Assembly (NCBI GenBank): GCA_900547775.1
Contig: URHW01000001.1
Span: forward strand, 1 to 64,000
Source: an uncultured Mycoplasmatota bacterium
Lineage (GTDB): Bacteria; Bacillota_I; Bacilli_A; RF39; UBA660
DNA: 64,000 nt
Direction: 5' to 3'
Shown: one piece after another, positions 1 to 10,270 of the stretch
Numbering within the stretch: the stretch's first letter is position 1
Layout: each line of letters starts with the position of its first letter
The notes under the pieces: generated by a model
Told to the model about the DNA's origin: nothing
Databases searched by the model: none
What the model saw: the letters and a program-made list of their open reading frames with translations, nothing else
Translations under genes and position numbers: made by a program

Positions 1-96
1 TATAGCAAAACTAACTCCCATTACCAATAAAACAATTATTAATAAAGAACTAAACGCCTTAATTTTATTCTTATCTCTCAATATTTTATTTTCCAC
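1..96 (-). CDS. N-terminal fragment of an anchored or secreted surface protein (cut by window edge)
   Basis: Only the first 32 codons are inside the window and the gene runs off the left edge. The GTG start at 96 follows an AAGGTGAT ribosome site. The peptide begins MENKILRDKNKIKAF and then has a hydrophobic segment ending GVSFAI. Start codon, ribosome site and signal segment closely match those of the large surface protein starting at 40124 (also GTG-Glu-Asn, ending its hydrophobic segment in GLSYAFF). I infer a paralogous exported protein of the TasA/camelysin-like type. The mature part is not visible, so the function is open. Confidence 0.6.
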   Translation of the reverse strand, partial: MENKILRDKNKIKAFSSLLIIVLLVMGVSFAI

Positions 97-151
97 TATA
101 ATCACCTTATATTCTATAAAAATTATAAAACAAACATACTTTTTAAGTCAA

Positions 152-1471
152 TTATTTTAAGTAATCTTTTATTTCACTTAACGCTCTACTGCGGTAACTA
201 TCAAGTATTTTATGAGTTACTTCAATTGATGTTTCTCTTTGAGAAGTATCTGTTGTATCAAAAACATATGCTTTGTTTTCGAATAATTTTATAGTATTGT
301 CTAAGGAAATATTATATTCATTTACATTATCTTCATTTAAGAAGTTTCTTTTTTCTAGGGATAAATTAGCATTGTAATCTCTTTTTAATGATGTTATAGC
401 ATCTGTTTTTAAAGCAATTACAACATCTATTTTCTCATTTACTAAAGGAACGTATGTATTTAGATATTCTTCATATTCTTCTTTCTCCATACCACCTTTA
501 AGGTATAATCTATTTACCCAGATAATACGATCAAATAAAGATCTATCTATAAGTATTATATCGACATCCTTAGCTTGTTCTTCTTCTAAGTCTTTTAAAA
601 CATATTTAGGTATTTCAGTATTTATAATATTTTTGTATTCACATTTTAATTTTGGATATATTTGTTCTTTATATCTTTTTGATGTAGTAAATTCTTCTAG
701 AATTGCTGTTTTAAAGTTACCTTTTTTAAAAAAATCATATAGATTATTTATTAAAGTTGTTTTCCCAGTTCTAGGGGTTCCAGTAAATTCAATTGTGTAT
801 GGTTTAATATTAAATAATCTTTTAAGTTTTGCTAGTTCCCATTTTTTTGCATCTAATTTTTTAACTTCAATATATTCTTGTTCTTTATTTTTAAATATTA
901 TATTTTTTAAAAAATCGTCCTCTTTATTATTAAAAATTTCATCTATTAAAGATTTTAATCTTTTAAAATATTCTTTATCTTCTTTTTCATTTAAGATAAG
1001 ACTTTGATATAGATTTTCAAAATACCATTTTTGTTCTTTAAAGCCTTGATTAAATGCTGAAAAGTCTTTAGCACCTAATTTATTAAAGTATATCAACATA
1101 TCTTCTAGGTTACTTATTTTATCTGCAATTATAATTGCTTTGTGTCTTAGGTCCAAGTTTTTAGCTTCGTTTATTGTGATAGTTTTTCTTTCTTTCCAAG
1201 ATAGTGTTTTATCTTCTTCGGTATCTCCTAGGATGAGAGATAGAATGTCTTCATTAAAGTTATTTAAGATGTCTTCTTTTACCACTTTTGTATCTTCTAG
1301 AGTGTCATGAAGAAAACCAGCTGCAATGACATTTTCATCAAATTCGTATAGTTTTAAGATACTTGCAACATCAAAGAGATGGATTATCATTGGTTTGTCT
1401 TTTTCGGTTTTCCTAACTTGTCCTTTATGGGCTTTAATTGCAAACTCTTTTGCTAGCTCTACTACATTCAT
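152..1471 (-). CDS. MESH1-like (p)ppGpp hydrolase HD domain fused to a P-loop nucleoside/nucleotide kinase-like domain
   Basis: 439 aa in two domains. Residues 1-125 match the SpoT/MESH1 alarmone hydrolase fold: AHKGQVRK at 14-21, metal-ligand His31, the HD pair at 55-56 and ED at 59-60 (FLHDTLEDT), DKTLSWKERK and the last ligand Asp117 in IIADKISNLEDM. All catalytic positions look intact. After a helical linker, residues 225-439 form a P-loop kinase: Walker A GTPRTGKTT at 231-239 and LIDRSLFDR at 308-315, as in thymidylate or deoxynucleoside kinase-like enzymes. The ATG has GGTGAT upstream. The HD half probably removes pyrophosphate from (p)ppGpp; the kinase substrate is unknown. It may matter because the Rel protein at 20052-22172 lacks hydrolase residues. 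The domain calls are firm; the physiological role is inferred. Confidence 0.8.
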   Translation of the reverse strand: MNVVELAKEFAIKAHKGQVRKTEKDKPMIIHLFDVASILKLYEFDENVIAAGFLHDTLEDTKVVKEDILNNFNEDILSLILGDTEEDKTLSWKERKTITINEAKNLDLRHKAIIIADKISNLEDMLIYFNKLGAKDFSAFNQGFKEQKWYFENLYQSLILNEKEDKEYFKRLKSLIDEIFNNKEDDFLKNIIFKNKEQEYIEVKKLDAKKWELAKLKRLFNIKPYTIEFTGTPRTGKTTLINNLYDFFKKGNFKTAILEEFTTSKRYKEQIYPKLKCEYKNIINTEIPKYVLKDLEEEQAKDVDIILIDRSLFDRIIWVNRLYLKGGMEKEEYEEYLNTYVPLVNEKIDVVIALKTDAITSLKRDYNANLSLEKRNFLNEDNVNEYNISLDNTIKLFENKAYVFDTTDTSQRETSIEVTHKILDSYRSRALSEIKDYLK

Positions 1472-1508
1472 TTTATCACCAGTTTTATTATATAAAATAT
1501 TTGGTAAA

Positions 1509-1709
1509 TTAAAAAGACCTTGATGGCCTTTTTATGATTATATCTTTTAGTAGGTATAGTCCTAAAAATAAGATAAGGGTTTCTAGATGAGTTAGACAAT
1601 ATAATAGATATTCTAAGATATTTTTATCTATGGTTAATAAGTTTAAATCCATAATCCAGAATACTAATGAGTAACTTGTTAAGATTACACCTATAAATAT
1701 TTTTATCAT
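1509..1709 (-). CDS. small putative membrane protein
   Basis: 66 aa with two likely membrane segments (about residues 3-21 and 37-56) and a basic tail. It lies 19 bases after the GAPDH stop, in the same direction. No good ribosome site is visible before the ATG. Its last codons lie inside the terminator hairpin at 1511-1533. I do not recognise a family. It could be a real downstream gene of gap or a chance reading frame. Confidence 0.4.
   Translation of the reverse strand: MIKIFIGVILTSYSLVFWIMDLNLLTIDKNILEYLLYCLTHLETLILFLGLYLLKDIIIKRPSRSF
1511..1533. terminator. bidirectional Rho-independent terminator
   Basis: AAAAAGACC, loop TTGA, then TGGCCTTTTT forms a stem with A and T tracts on both sides. 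It can end the leftward gap transcript before the HD-kinase gene. Confidence 0.7.
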
Positions 1710-1728
1710 GTTATATTTTATGTTTATT

Positions 1729-2730
1729 TTATTTTTTTAGTAGTTTAATCATTGTTCTAAGCATTTGGCATGTGTAACCTAATTCGTTATCATACCAAGC
1801 AATTATTTTAACTAGATGTTTATTTGAATCTAATACTTTAGTTGCTGAACCATCTACTAGAGAACCACATCTATTACCAATGACGTCACTTGATACTACT
1901 GGATCATCTGTATATTTTAGTACGACATTTGTGTTTGATTTAAATGCATTGTTAATCATTTCTTTAGTGACTTCCATTTTTAAATTTAATGTTAAGTCAA
2001 CGCATGAACCATCTACTACTGGTACTCTAAATGCTAAGCCATCAAGTTTTCCATCTAAGTTAGGTAGTACTTTCCCTACTGCAGATGCAGCACCAGTTGA
2101 TGTTGGGATAATATTGTTTACTGCTGCTCTACCTCTTCTACTGGTAATGCCTTTTTTATGTGAACCATCTAGGATGTTTTGATCGTTTGTTAAAGCATGA
2201 ATTGTTGACATAAAACCTGACTCAATACCGAAATAGTGATCAATTACTCTTAGAACTGGTGTTAGACAATTTGTTGTGCATGATGCTGCTGAGATTATTT
2301 CTTCGTCTCCAGTTAATTCGTTATCATTTACACCGAAGACAATAGTTTTCATATCTCCTTTACCTGGTGCTGAGATAACAACATGTTTTGCTCCTGCTTT
2401 AATATGTTTGTAGGCATCTTCGTATTTAGTGAATGCTCCAGTACATTCTAGGACACAGTCTACGTCCAATTCTTTCCAAGGACATTCTTCTGGATTATCA
2501 AATTGATATGTTTTAATTAATTCATCTTCAAAAATGATGCCTTCTTCAGTGAATGAAACTGATGATTCTTCGAATCCTCCTTGAGCTGAGTCGTATTTAA
2601 GAAGGTAGGCCATTTCTTCACTGGTACCTCTTCCATTAATTCCAACTACTTTATATTCTTTACTTCCAATAAGTTCCCTAAATGCTAAACGGCCAATACG
2701 ACCGAATCCATTAATTACTATTTTTTTCAT
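1729..2730 (-). CDS. gap: glyceraldehyde-3-phosphate dehydrogenase
   Basis: 333 aa, normal family length. It oxidises glyceraldehyde 3-phosphate to 1,3-bisphosphoglycerate in glycolysis, or runs in reverse in gluconeogenesis. The Rossmann motif is NGFGRIGR (7-14). The catalytic Cys151 lies in SAASCTTNC, and His178 in STIHALTND activates it. The substrate phosphate loop STGAA is present. At the end of the second strand the usual Asp that binds the NAD ribose (INDL) is replaced by INGRG (31-35), and the following usual H-G pair reads Q-G-G. Loss of that Asp is seen in NADP-accepting GapB-type enzymes, so cofactor choice is uncertain. It is six bases downstream of the nucleoside-kinase-like gene and probably co-transcribed with it. 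Confidence 0.95.
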   Translation of the reverse strand: MKKIVINGFGRIGRLAFRELIGSKEYKVVGINGRGTSEEMAYLLKYDSAQGGFEESSVSFTEEGIIFEDELIKTYQFDNPEECPWKELDVDCVLECTGAFTKYEDAYKHIKAGAKHVVISAPGKGDMKTIVFGVNDNELTGDEEIISAASCTTNCLTPVLRVIDHYFGIESGFMSTIHALTNDQNILDGSHKKGITSRRGRAAVNNIIPTSTGAASAVGKVLPNLDGKLDGLAFRVPVVDGSCVDLTLNLKMEVTKEMINNAFKSNTNVVLKYTDDPVVSSDVIGNRCGSLVDGSATKVLDSNKHLVKIIAWYDNELGYTCQMLRTMIKLLKK

Positions 2731-2735
2731 ATTAT

Positions 2736-4202
2736 CTACCTTTCTTCAAAATAACTACCACCAATAAACTCCCTTAATACATTAGTATCTGTTATATACT
2801 CACTTGGAATTGGGAAAAACATTTGTAATTCATTTATTAATCTTTTTGCTTCTCTATAAAATTTTGAGTCCATCGGAACGCTGTATAAGAGTGGCTCTAT
2901 ATATACACGTAAAACACCAAGTTCATATATGTATGCCGTATTAATAATCATATCTGCATCCTTAGTAAATGGAAAGATGTACTTAGTTTCCCCTGCTCTT
3001 ACGCTTTCCCATGCTTCTAGCGTTTTAGTAATATCATAACCTCTTGTTCGGTTATCTCTTACTATTCTTCTAATAAGTCTCATATCTACTGTTGACAAGT
3101 GATTATGTCTATCAATATTTAATGGTATAAAAGGACTTAAGTAGATTTTCATTTTATCCTTACTATCTATATTACTAGTAAGGTTCTCGTTTAAGCAGTG
3201 TAAGCCTTCAATAAGTAGGATGTCATTTTCTCTCATTGTTACTTCTTTACCTTTATATTCTTTAGTTCCAGTGATGAAGTTAAATGTTGGAATGCTTACA
3301 GTATTACCTTCAAGTAGTTCATTTATTTGAGTGTTAAATAATTCTAAGTCGATTGCTTCTAAGCATTCAAAGTTGTATGTACCATCTGGGTTTTTAGGAT
3401 TGTCTTTACGTTCTACAAAGTAATCATCTAAACTTAGGTATATTGGGTTAAGTCCTAGTGCTGATAAGTATAGTGATAATTTTCTAGTAGTAGTCGTTTT
3501 ACCACTTGATGATGGACCACCTAGAAGGATAAGTTTTTTTCCTTCATGTTTGATTACGCTTGCTGCTTCACTTAAAGTACTATCCATTATAATATCATTC
3601 TTTTTAATAAATGATTTAATCTCACTTTTAGAGATTATGTTATTTAAATCTGCTACATATTTTATATTTTGTTTATTCATCCAAGAAGTATACTCGTCAA
3701 AACTTTTAATAATAAGATTTTGCGGTATGTATACTGGGATGAAATCTGTGTCATCTACTGGTGTTGATAAGACTATCATATTATTTCCAAGATATGTTAT
3801 TCTATAATTTTTAAGTTCACCAGTAGTTTGAGGCATGTCACTCATAAAGTAATTGTAGTAACCATTTAGTTCATATAAAGTTACAGTTTTCGTGTTCAAG
3901 TTTTGGATATTGCCAGCCTTTTCATATAAGCCTTTTTTTAGATAATATGTATAGGCATCGCTTTTAGTTACAACTTTTTTAGTTATCTTTAAGTCTTTAT
4001 TTATAAGTTCGTTTATATATTCTTTGATTTTTTCGATATCTTCATTGTTTAAAGTTCTTGGTGCGATTATTTTTGAGTACAGTCCTTTATCGATGCTATG
4101 AAGGTAGTTAATATCCTCATAACCTAAATGTCTTACCGCAACGTATAAAAGAAATTTCATACCAGATTGATATTTTTTTTGTAATGCTCTATCTAGTAAC
4201 AT
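2736..4202 (-). CDS. uridine kinase / phosphoribulokinase-family nucleoside kinase-like protein
   Basis: 488 aa. The C-terminal half is a P-loop kinase of the uridine kinase family: Walker A GGPSSSGKTTTT, then LSLDDYFVER, and LLIEGLHCLN as the Walker B-like strand. The N-terminal ~190 residues resemble the extra region found in TGS/ThrRS-editing-like domain plus nucleoside kinase proteins of Firmicutes, but I see no clear TGS domain, so this may be a shortened form. The ATG at 4202 has GAGGAGTGAT upstream. The substrate may be uridine/cytidine or another nucleoside. The B. subtilis udk gene normally sits between trhP2 and greA, and no such gene is present there in this window (25605-25646). 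Confidence 0.75.
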   Translation of the reverse strand: MLLDRALQKKYQSGMKFLLYVAVRHLGYEDINYLHSIDKGLYSKIIAPRTLNNEDIEKIKEYINELINKDLKITKKVVTKSDAYTYYLKKGLYEKAGNIQNLNTKTVTLYELNGYYNYFMSDMPQTTGELKNYRITYLGNNMIVLSTPVDDTDFIPVYIPQNLIIKSFDEYTSWMNKQNIKYVADLNNIISKSEIKSFIKKNDIIMDSTLSEAASVIKHEGKKLILLGGPSSSGKTTTTRKLSLYLSALGLNPIYLSLDDYFVERKDNPKNPDGTYNFECLEAIDLELFNTQINELLEGNTVSIPTFNFITGTKEYKGKEVTMRENDILLIEGLHCLNENLTSNIDSKDKMKIYLSPFIPLNIDRHNHLSTVDMRLIRRIVRDNRTRGYDITKTLEAWESVRAGETKYIFPFTKDADMIINTAYIYELGVLRVYIEPLLYSVPMDSKFYREAKRLINELQMFFPIPSEYITDTNVLREFIGGSYFEER

Positions 4203-4319
4203 TTAAATCACTCCTCGTTATTCTATAGTTAAGTATATCAAAATTTGTCTTAAAAAAAAACTATTTTTAATGTATATTTTGCTTTTATTTTATTTAAAAT
4301 AGTATTAGGTGAAAAAATA

Positions 4320-4892
4320 ATGGTCTTAATTCCAAATATTATTGAGAAAAGTATTAGTGGTGAGAAGATTTATGATATTTATACGAAGTTACTTAGTAGT
4401 CGTATTATTTTTTTAAATGGAGAAATTGATGATAATATGGCAGGTTTAATTATTTCAGAACTTCTTTATTTAGATTCACTTAATCATGAAGATATTTTTA
4501 TTTATATTAGTAGTCCAGGAGGTTCTGTTACTAGTGGGATGAGTATTTTTGATACGATGAATTATGTTAAAAGTGATGTTTCAACAGTGGCTTGCGGAAT
4601 GTGTGCGAGTATGGCGGCAATTATTCTTGCTAATGGTGCTAAGGGTAAAAGGCTAATCTTGCCTAATTCTGAGGTGATGATTCATCAAGTTTTAGGTGGA
4701 ACTCAGGGACAGGCTACGGAGATTAAGATACAGGCTGAAAGAATTCTTAATTTAAAGAAAAAACTTAATGGTATTTTAGCTAATCTTACTGGTCATAGTA
4801 TAAAAAAAATAGATAATGATACAGAAAGAGATCATTATCTAAGTAGTTCTGAAGCACTAGAATACGGAATTGTAGATAAGGTGCTTAATTAA
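4320..4892 (+). CDS. clpP: ATP-dependent Clp protease proteolytic subunit
   Basis: 190 aa. The ClpP serine protease triad is complete: Ser97 in GMCASMAA, His122 in MIHQVLGG, Asp171 in ERDHYLSS. The SSPGGSVTSG loop lines the active site. ClpP forms a 14-subunit barrel that degrades proteins unfolded by ClpC or ClpX in the cytoplasm. The ATG follows AGGTGA with 7-base spacing. It is read divergently from the nucleoside-kinase gene and its last eight bases overlap the end of the convergent surface gene. No CtsR-type operator was obvious. Confidence 0.95.
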   Translation: MVLIPNIIEKSISGEKIYDIYTKLLSSRIIFLNGEIDDNMAGLIISELLYLDSLNHEDIFIYISSPGGSVTSGMSIFDTMNYVKSDVSTVACGMCASMAAIILANGAKGKRLILPNSEVMIHQVLGGTQGQATEIKIQAERILNLKKKLNGILANLTGHSIKKIDNDTERDHYLSSSEALEYGIVDKVLN

Positions 4893-6015
4893 CCCAGTTT
4901 AAGTCAATTGCTTTACTTCTTGACGTATTACCAGAAGCATCTTTAGACCAAATATAGTAAGTTCCTTTTTTAGTAATTTGATAATTTAGTTTATCAAATT
5001 TTTTTGTATTTTCAATTATTATCCAACTTGTTGGTTTAGATATGGTTTTGGTTACAGCATACGCTACTACTCCCGATTCTTCATCGGTTATTTCACCTTT
5101 AATTATTTTGTTTTCTTCGTCAAATTCACCAATTTTTATTTCTGGGGCAGTGTTATCGATGTTTGTAATATTAATTTCTTTTTTAGTCATGTTACCAGAT
5201 AGGTCCTTAACGCAAATATACCATTTTCCGTTTTCGTTAATTTCACCTTCTATTTTGTTACTAGTAATGTTTTGATAGTTTTTGCAAGTTTTAGAGATAC
5301 TATATGAAGCAAGGCCTGAGTCTTCATCAGAAACTGTGGCACTTATAGTTATACTGCTTTCATATTTTTCTTTATTATAAGTTATGTCAGTTATTAGAGG
5401 GGCTTTGTCATCTACGACAATTACATTTGTTTTATATTCTTTTTCTTTAAAGATGTAGGTTATTTCATAAAGACCAATTTCATTTAGATTATATTCTTCT
5501 TTTAACTTTATGTTTTCAGATGTTAGATAGTTATCTATTATTTTTCCATCATAGACAAAAGATAGTGATGTTGTGTTTAGAATGTCTTTTAAACTTAGTT
5601 CTTTGTTGCTTAGGTTTTTGATGATGTTTTTTGTGAAAAGACCACTATCGTATTTTGATGGGTATATTACGGAGATGTTTTCATACTCATCTAGGGTTAT
5701 GCCAATTTTATCATTTAAAGCCGACTTTTTAGTTTTAGGATTTTTAATATCATTGTTTAGATATGAAGCTTTTACTAAATCTTCCACTTTTAAATTGATA
5801 TAGGCATAATCTTTTTTTAGTTTCTCTACAATATCTTTATGGTTGTCTAAATATTTATATGTGCTTTCAGTTATTAACATTTCATGGTCACTATATTTTC
5901 TAATTTTTTCTTTTTTAAAATAATTAAATATTATTAAGAATATACTTACAATTATTAATAAAGCAGTTATAATTACTGCAATATATTCGATGTATGAATG
6001 GTCTTTATTTTTCAT
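4885..6015 (-). CDS. membrane-anchored surface protein with Ig-like repeats
   Basis: 376 aa. A single hydrophobic segment (about 10-32) leaves the rest outside the cell. Residues 35-160 form an unassigned extracellular region. Two or three repeated beta-sandwich units follow, recognisable by VSDEDSGLASYSISKT and the related ITDEESGVVAYAVTKT and by recurring KDLSGN/KDASGN turns. This is the pattern of bacterial Ig-like/cadherin-like modules. It follows the pseudopilin-like gene by two bases. Likely structural or adhesive; no enzymatic motif is seen. Confidence 0.7.
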   Translation of the reverse strand: MKNKDHSYIEYIAVIITALLIIVSIFLIIFNYFKKEKIRKYSDHEMLITESTYKYLDNHKDIVEKLKKDYAYINLKVEDLVKASYLNNDIKNPKTKKSALNDKIGITLDEYENISVIYPSKYDSGLFTKNIIKNLSNKELSLKDILNTTSLSFVYDGKIIDNYLTSENIKLKEEYNLNEIGLYEITYIFKEKEYKTNVIVVDDKAPLITDITYNKEKYESSITISATVSDEDSGLASYSISKTCKNYQNITSNKIEGEINENGKWYICVKDLSGNMTKKEINITNIDNTAPEIKIGEFDEENKIIKGEITDEESGVVAYAVTKTISKPTSWIIIENTKKFDKLNYQITKKGTYYIWSKDASGNTSRSKAIDLNWVN

Positions 6016-6017
6016 TA

Positions 6018-7437
<1,420 letters not shown>

Positions 7438-7446
7438 TCACTTCCT

Positions 7447-8472
7447 TTATTTTATTAACATAGCATCGCCAAAACTAAAGAAACGATATTTCATTTTAAC
7501 GGCCTCGTTATAAGCATTTAAGATATTTTCTTTACTTGAGAAGGCAGATACTAACATTACTAATGTACTTTTTGGTAAGTGAAAGTTAGTAATAAGCCCA
7601 TCGATTCCTTTGAACTTAAATCCGGGATAGATAAAGATGCTTGTATCTCCACTTGCTGGAACAAACTTTTCATTAGTTTGCATGATTGTTTCTAGAGTTC
7701 TTACACTGGTTGTACCAACAGCATAAATCTTACCACCTTTTTCTCTAATTTCGTTAAGAGTGTCTGCTGCTTCTTTCGTCATTATGTAATGTTCTTTGTG
7801 CATAACATGTTTAGTTACATCTTCAACGTTTACTGGTCTAAATGTACCTAAACCAACGTGCAAAGTAATATGAACAATTTTGATGCCTTTTTCTTCTATT
7901 TTTTTAAGTAATTCAGGAGTAAAATGTAAACCAGCGGTTGGTGCTGCAGCAGAGCCATATTCTTTGGCATACACAGTTTGGTACATATCTTTGTTTTCTA
8001 GTTTTTCATGAATATATGGTGGTAGTGGCATGGTTCCCAGTTTTTCTAAAATTTCCATTAGGATGCCATTATAAATTAGTTCTACTTCTGTTATACCTTC
8101 TTCTTTAATCTTTATTACTTTGGCTTTTAGAGAGCCATCACCAAAGGTTATGATTGTTCCTTCTTTTAGTCTTTTTTGCGGTTTTGCTAGGCACTTCCAA
8201 ATATCTTTTTCTTCTGGATTTAAAAGTAATAACTCAATAACTGCACCAGTTTCCTCTTTAATACCAATAATTCTTGCGGGGATTACTTTAGTATCATTTA
8301 TTACTAGGGCATCTCCTTTATTAAGATAATCTATTACATCATAAAAGTGTTTATGAGTAAGATCTCCGGTTACCCTATCCATTACAAGAAGTCTGCTTTC
8401 ATCTCTCTTTTCTAATGGAGTTTGAGCAATAAGTTCTTTTGGTAAATAATAATCAAATTCTTCTGTTTTCAT
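7447..8472 (-). CDS. queA: S-adenosylmethionine:tRNA ribosyltransferase-isomerase
   Basis: 341 aa. It adds the ribosyl part of SAM to preQ1 in tRNA to give epoxyqueuosine. Family motifs include [25 protein letters not shown] N-terminus, [20 protein letters not shown] and [13 protein letters not shown]. The start overlaps the end of the upstream small gene by 20 bases, suggesting translational coupling. Transcribed with tgt. Confidence 0.97.
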   Translation of the reverse strand: MKTEEFDYYLPKELIAQTPLEKRDESRLLVMDRVTGDLTHKHFYDVIDYLNKGDALVINDTKVIPARIIGIKEETGAVIELLLLNPEEKDIWKCLAKPQKRLKEGTIITFGDGSLKAKVIKIKEEGITEVELIYNGILMEILEKLGTMPLPPYIHEKLENKDMYQTVYAKEYGSAAAPTAGLHFTPELLKKIEEKGIKIVHITLHVGLGTFRPVNVEDVTKHVMHKEHYIMTKEAADTLNEIREKGGKIYAVGTTSVRTLETIMQTNEKFVPASGDTSIFIYPGFKFKGIDGLITNFHLPKSTLVMLVSAFSSKENILNAYNEAVKMKYRFFSFGDAMLIK

Positions 8473-8836
8473 TTTTAACTACGCTTCTTTCTGTTAATAA
8501 GTTTGTGATTGTTTCATAATCCGGATAGTCTTCTACATTTACTCCCATAAGGGTTTCAGTTAGTCTTATTAGTTTTTCTATAGGTGCCTTTAATATATCT
8601 GCTCCATAATAATCACAAGCATAAATGATTGATAGGATTGCATCTTTTTGGTCTTTCTTGCTTTTAACTATTTGCAAGATATAATCTATATGGTCACGAA
8701 GTCTATCTAACTGACGATAACTTAAACTAGATAAACTATTTATAGAAGCCATTTTTATTATATCTTCAGTATTATCTGGTACTATCCAACTGATTCTTCT
8801 TTTAATTGGTTTTATGCGATCTGCTTCTTTTGCCAT
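8453..8836 (-). CDS. conserved-looking hypothetical protein upstream of queA
   Basis: 127 aa, rich in charged residues and predicted helical, with no membrane segment or signal. It has a strong ribosome site (AAGGAGGAATCTTT-ATG). Its end overlaps queA, so it belongs to the queA-tgt unit. I do not recognise a family. [19 protein letters not shown] looks like part of an all-helical repeat or dimerisation domain, but nothing supports a function. Confidence 0.65.
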   Translation of the reverse strand: MAKEADRIKPIKRRISWIVPDNTEDIIKMASINSLSSLSYRQLDRLRDHIDYILQIVKSKKDQKDAILSIIYACDYYGADILKAPIEKLIRLTETLMGVNVEDYPDYETITNLLTERSVVKNENRRI

Positions 8837-8866
8837 AAAGATTCCTCCTTAATTTATTATAAAACA

Positions 8867-8891
8867 AAAAGGCCTTGTTTTAAAGCCTTTT
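8867..8891 (-). terminator. Rho-independent terminator after dfrA
   Basis: On the minus strand AAAAGGC, an 11-base loop and GCCTTTT are followed by a T-rich tract. It overlaps the last codons of dfrA and separates that operon from queA-tgt. Confidence 0.7.
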
Positions 8892-9365
8892 CGTGTATTT
8901 CATAAATGTAAAGTCAACACCATCTTCAGTGCACTTTTTGATTATTTCAGCGTCATATAGAGTTTTATCAAACTCTGGAAAGAAAGTATCTGCTTCTTTT
9001 TCCAAATCAACTAGAGTTAAGTAAAGATATTTACAATAAGGTAGAAATTCTTTATATATTTTAGCACCACCAATAATAAAACATTCCTCATCTGTTTTTT
9101 TTATGTAATCTATGATTTCTTCTTTAGTATGCATTATGGTAGCACCATCTACTTTGTAAGATTCATTGGATGATAAGATAATATGCTTTCTTCCTTTTAA
9201 AAGTCCAGGAAGTGATTCAAAGGTTTTTCTTCCCATAATTATAGTTTTATTTGCTGTGGTCTCCCTAAAGAATTTCATATCCTCTTTTAAATGCCATAAT
9301 AAATGATTATCAATTCCAAGTTCGTTATTTTTGCCGATAGCAGCAATTAATGATAAATTATCCAT
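8880..9365 (-). CDS. dfrA: dihydrofolate reductase
   Basis: 161 aa, normal length. It reduces dihydrofolate to tetrahydrofolate with NADPH. Motifs: LIAAIGKNNELGIDNHLLWHLKEDM at the start, substrate-binding acid in KEDMKFFRETT, cofactor loop MGRKTFESLP, and FIIGGAKIYKEFLP. It starts four bases after thyA, whose reaction makes its substrate. Confidence 0.97.
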   Translation of the reverse strand: MDNLSLIAAIGKNNELGIDNHLLWHLKEDMKFFRETTANKTIIMGRKTFESLPGLLKGRKHIILSSNESYKVDGATIMHTKEEIIDYIKKTDEECFIIGGAKIYKEFLPYCKYLYLTLVDLEKEADTFFPEFDKTLYDAEIIKKCTEDGVDFTFMKYTKRL

Positions 9366-9369
9366 AGTG

Positions 9370-10269
9370 CTACTGAGCTATTGGGAATTTGATAGGTCCC
9401 ATATGTTCATACCCTTCTATTTTAATATCTTTTAAATCTTTACTATTATCGAATTTAAAGAAGTCTGTTACTTCTGGATTAATCCATAATGTTGGAGCTT
9501 TAATATCATCGTTTGTTTTTGATCTTTCAATCTGTTCTTTAATACCATCTATTTGATTTACATAGATGTGAGCATCTTTTAGGCTCCAGTCAATTGTTCC
9601 TGGTTTTAGTCCAGTTACATGAGCAATTAGCGATAGTAAAACTGCATACTGAGTTACGTTAAATGGTAGACCTAGTGGAACGTCACAACTTCTTTGGTGA
9701 ACCCATAGATTTAATTTCCCATCTGTTACATCCCATTCACTAGACCATACGCATGATGGTAAAACTGCTGTTTCTAAGTAATCATTTTGCCATAAACTCA
9801 TTACCATACGGCGATCAGTAGGATTATTTTTAATTGTATCAATTAAATTTTGAGTTAGTTTAAACTTATTTGTAATATAACCATATGCTGTACCAATTGT
9901 ATGAGCATATTCTTTAGGAAATTTTCTTACTACTTCTTTTTTTACATACTTGCCATTTTCAATAACATTTTGAGTTGCTTTCCATAAACCTTCATCATCA
10001 ATCTCCCATTCATCCCAGATATGAACATTACGTTCTTGAAGCCATCTAACATCATTAGACTGTGCTTGGTAAATCCATAACATTTCAATTATTGCTTGTC
10101 TAAAGAAAAGTTGCTTAGTAGCAAGAACAGGAAATTCTTCACTTAAATCAAAATGCAAATGATATGATGGTATTTTAATCGTATCTATCCCCGTTCTATT
10201 TTGAACTCTTACTCCTTCATTCAATATTTTAGAACATAATTTAATATACTCTTTATCCCATTTAGTCAT
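9370..10269 (-). CDS. thyA: thymidylate synthase
   Basis: 299 aa. It makes dTMP from dUMP using methylene-tetrahydrofolate. The RSCDVPLGLPFNVTQYA phosphate and dUMP region is clear, as are the NPTDRRMVMSLW arginines. The catalytic cysteine motif reads LPSCVWSSEW where most ThyA have PPCH, so the residue after Cys is Val, not His. The ATG lies just after glyA and uses a ribosome site in the glyA end. It is part of a one-carbon unit with glyA and dfrA. Confidence 0.95.
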   Translation of the reverse strand: MTKWDKEYIKLCSKILNEGVRVQNRTGIDTIKIPSYHLHFDLSEEFPVLATKQLFFRQAIIEMLWIYQAQSNDVRWLQERNVHIWDEWEIDDEGLWKATQNVIENGKYVKKEVVRKFPKEYAHTIGTAYGYITNKFKLTQNLIDTIKNNPTDRRMVMSLWQNDYLETAVLPSCVWSSEWDVTDGKLNLWVHQRSCDVPLGLPFNVTQYAVLLSLIAHVTGLKPGTIDWSLKDAHIYVNQIDGIKEQIERSKTNDDIKAPTLWINPEVTDFFKFDNSKDLKDIKIEGYEHMGPIKFPIAQ

Positions 10270-10270
10270 A

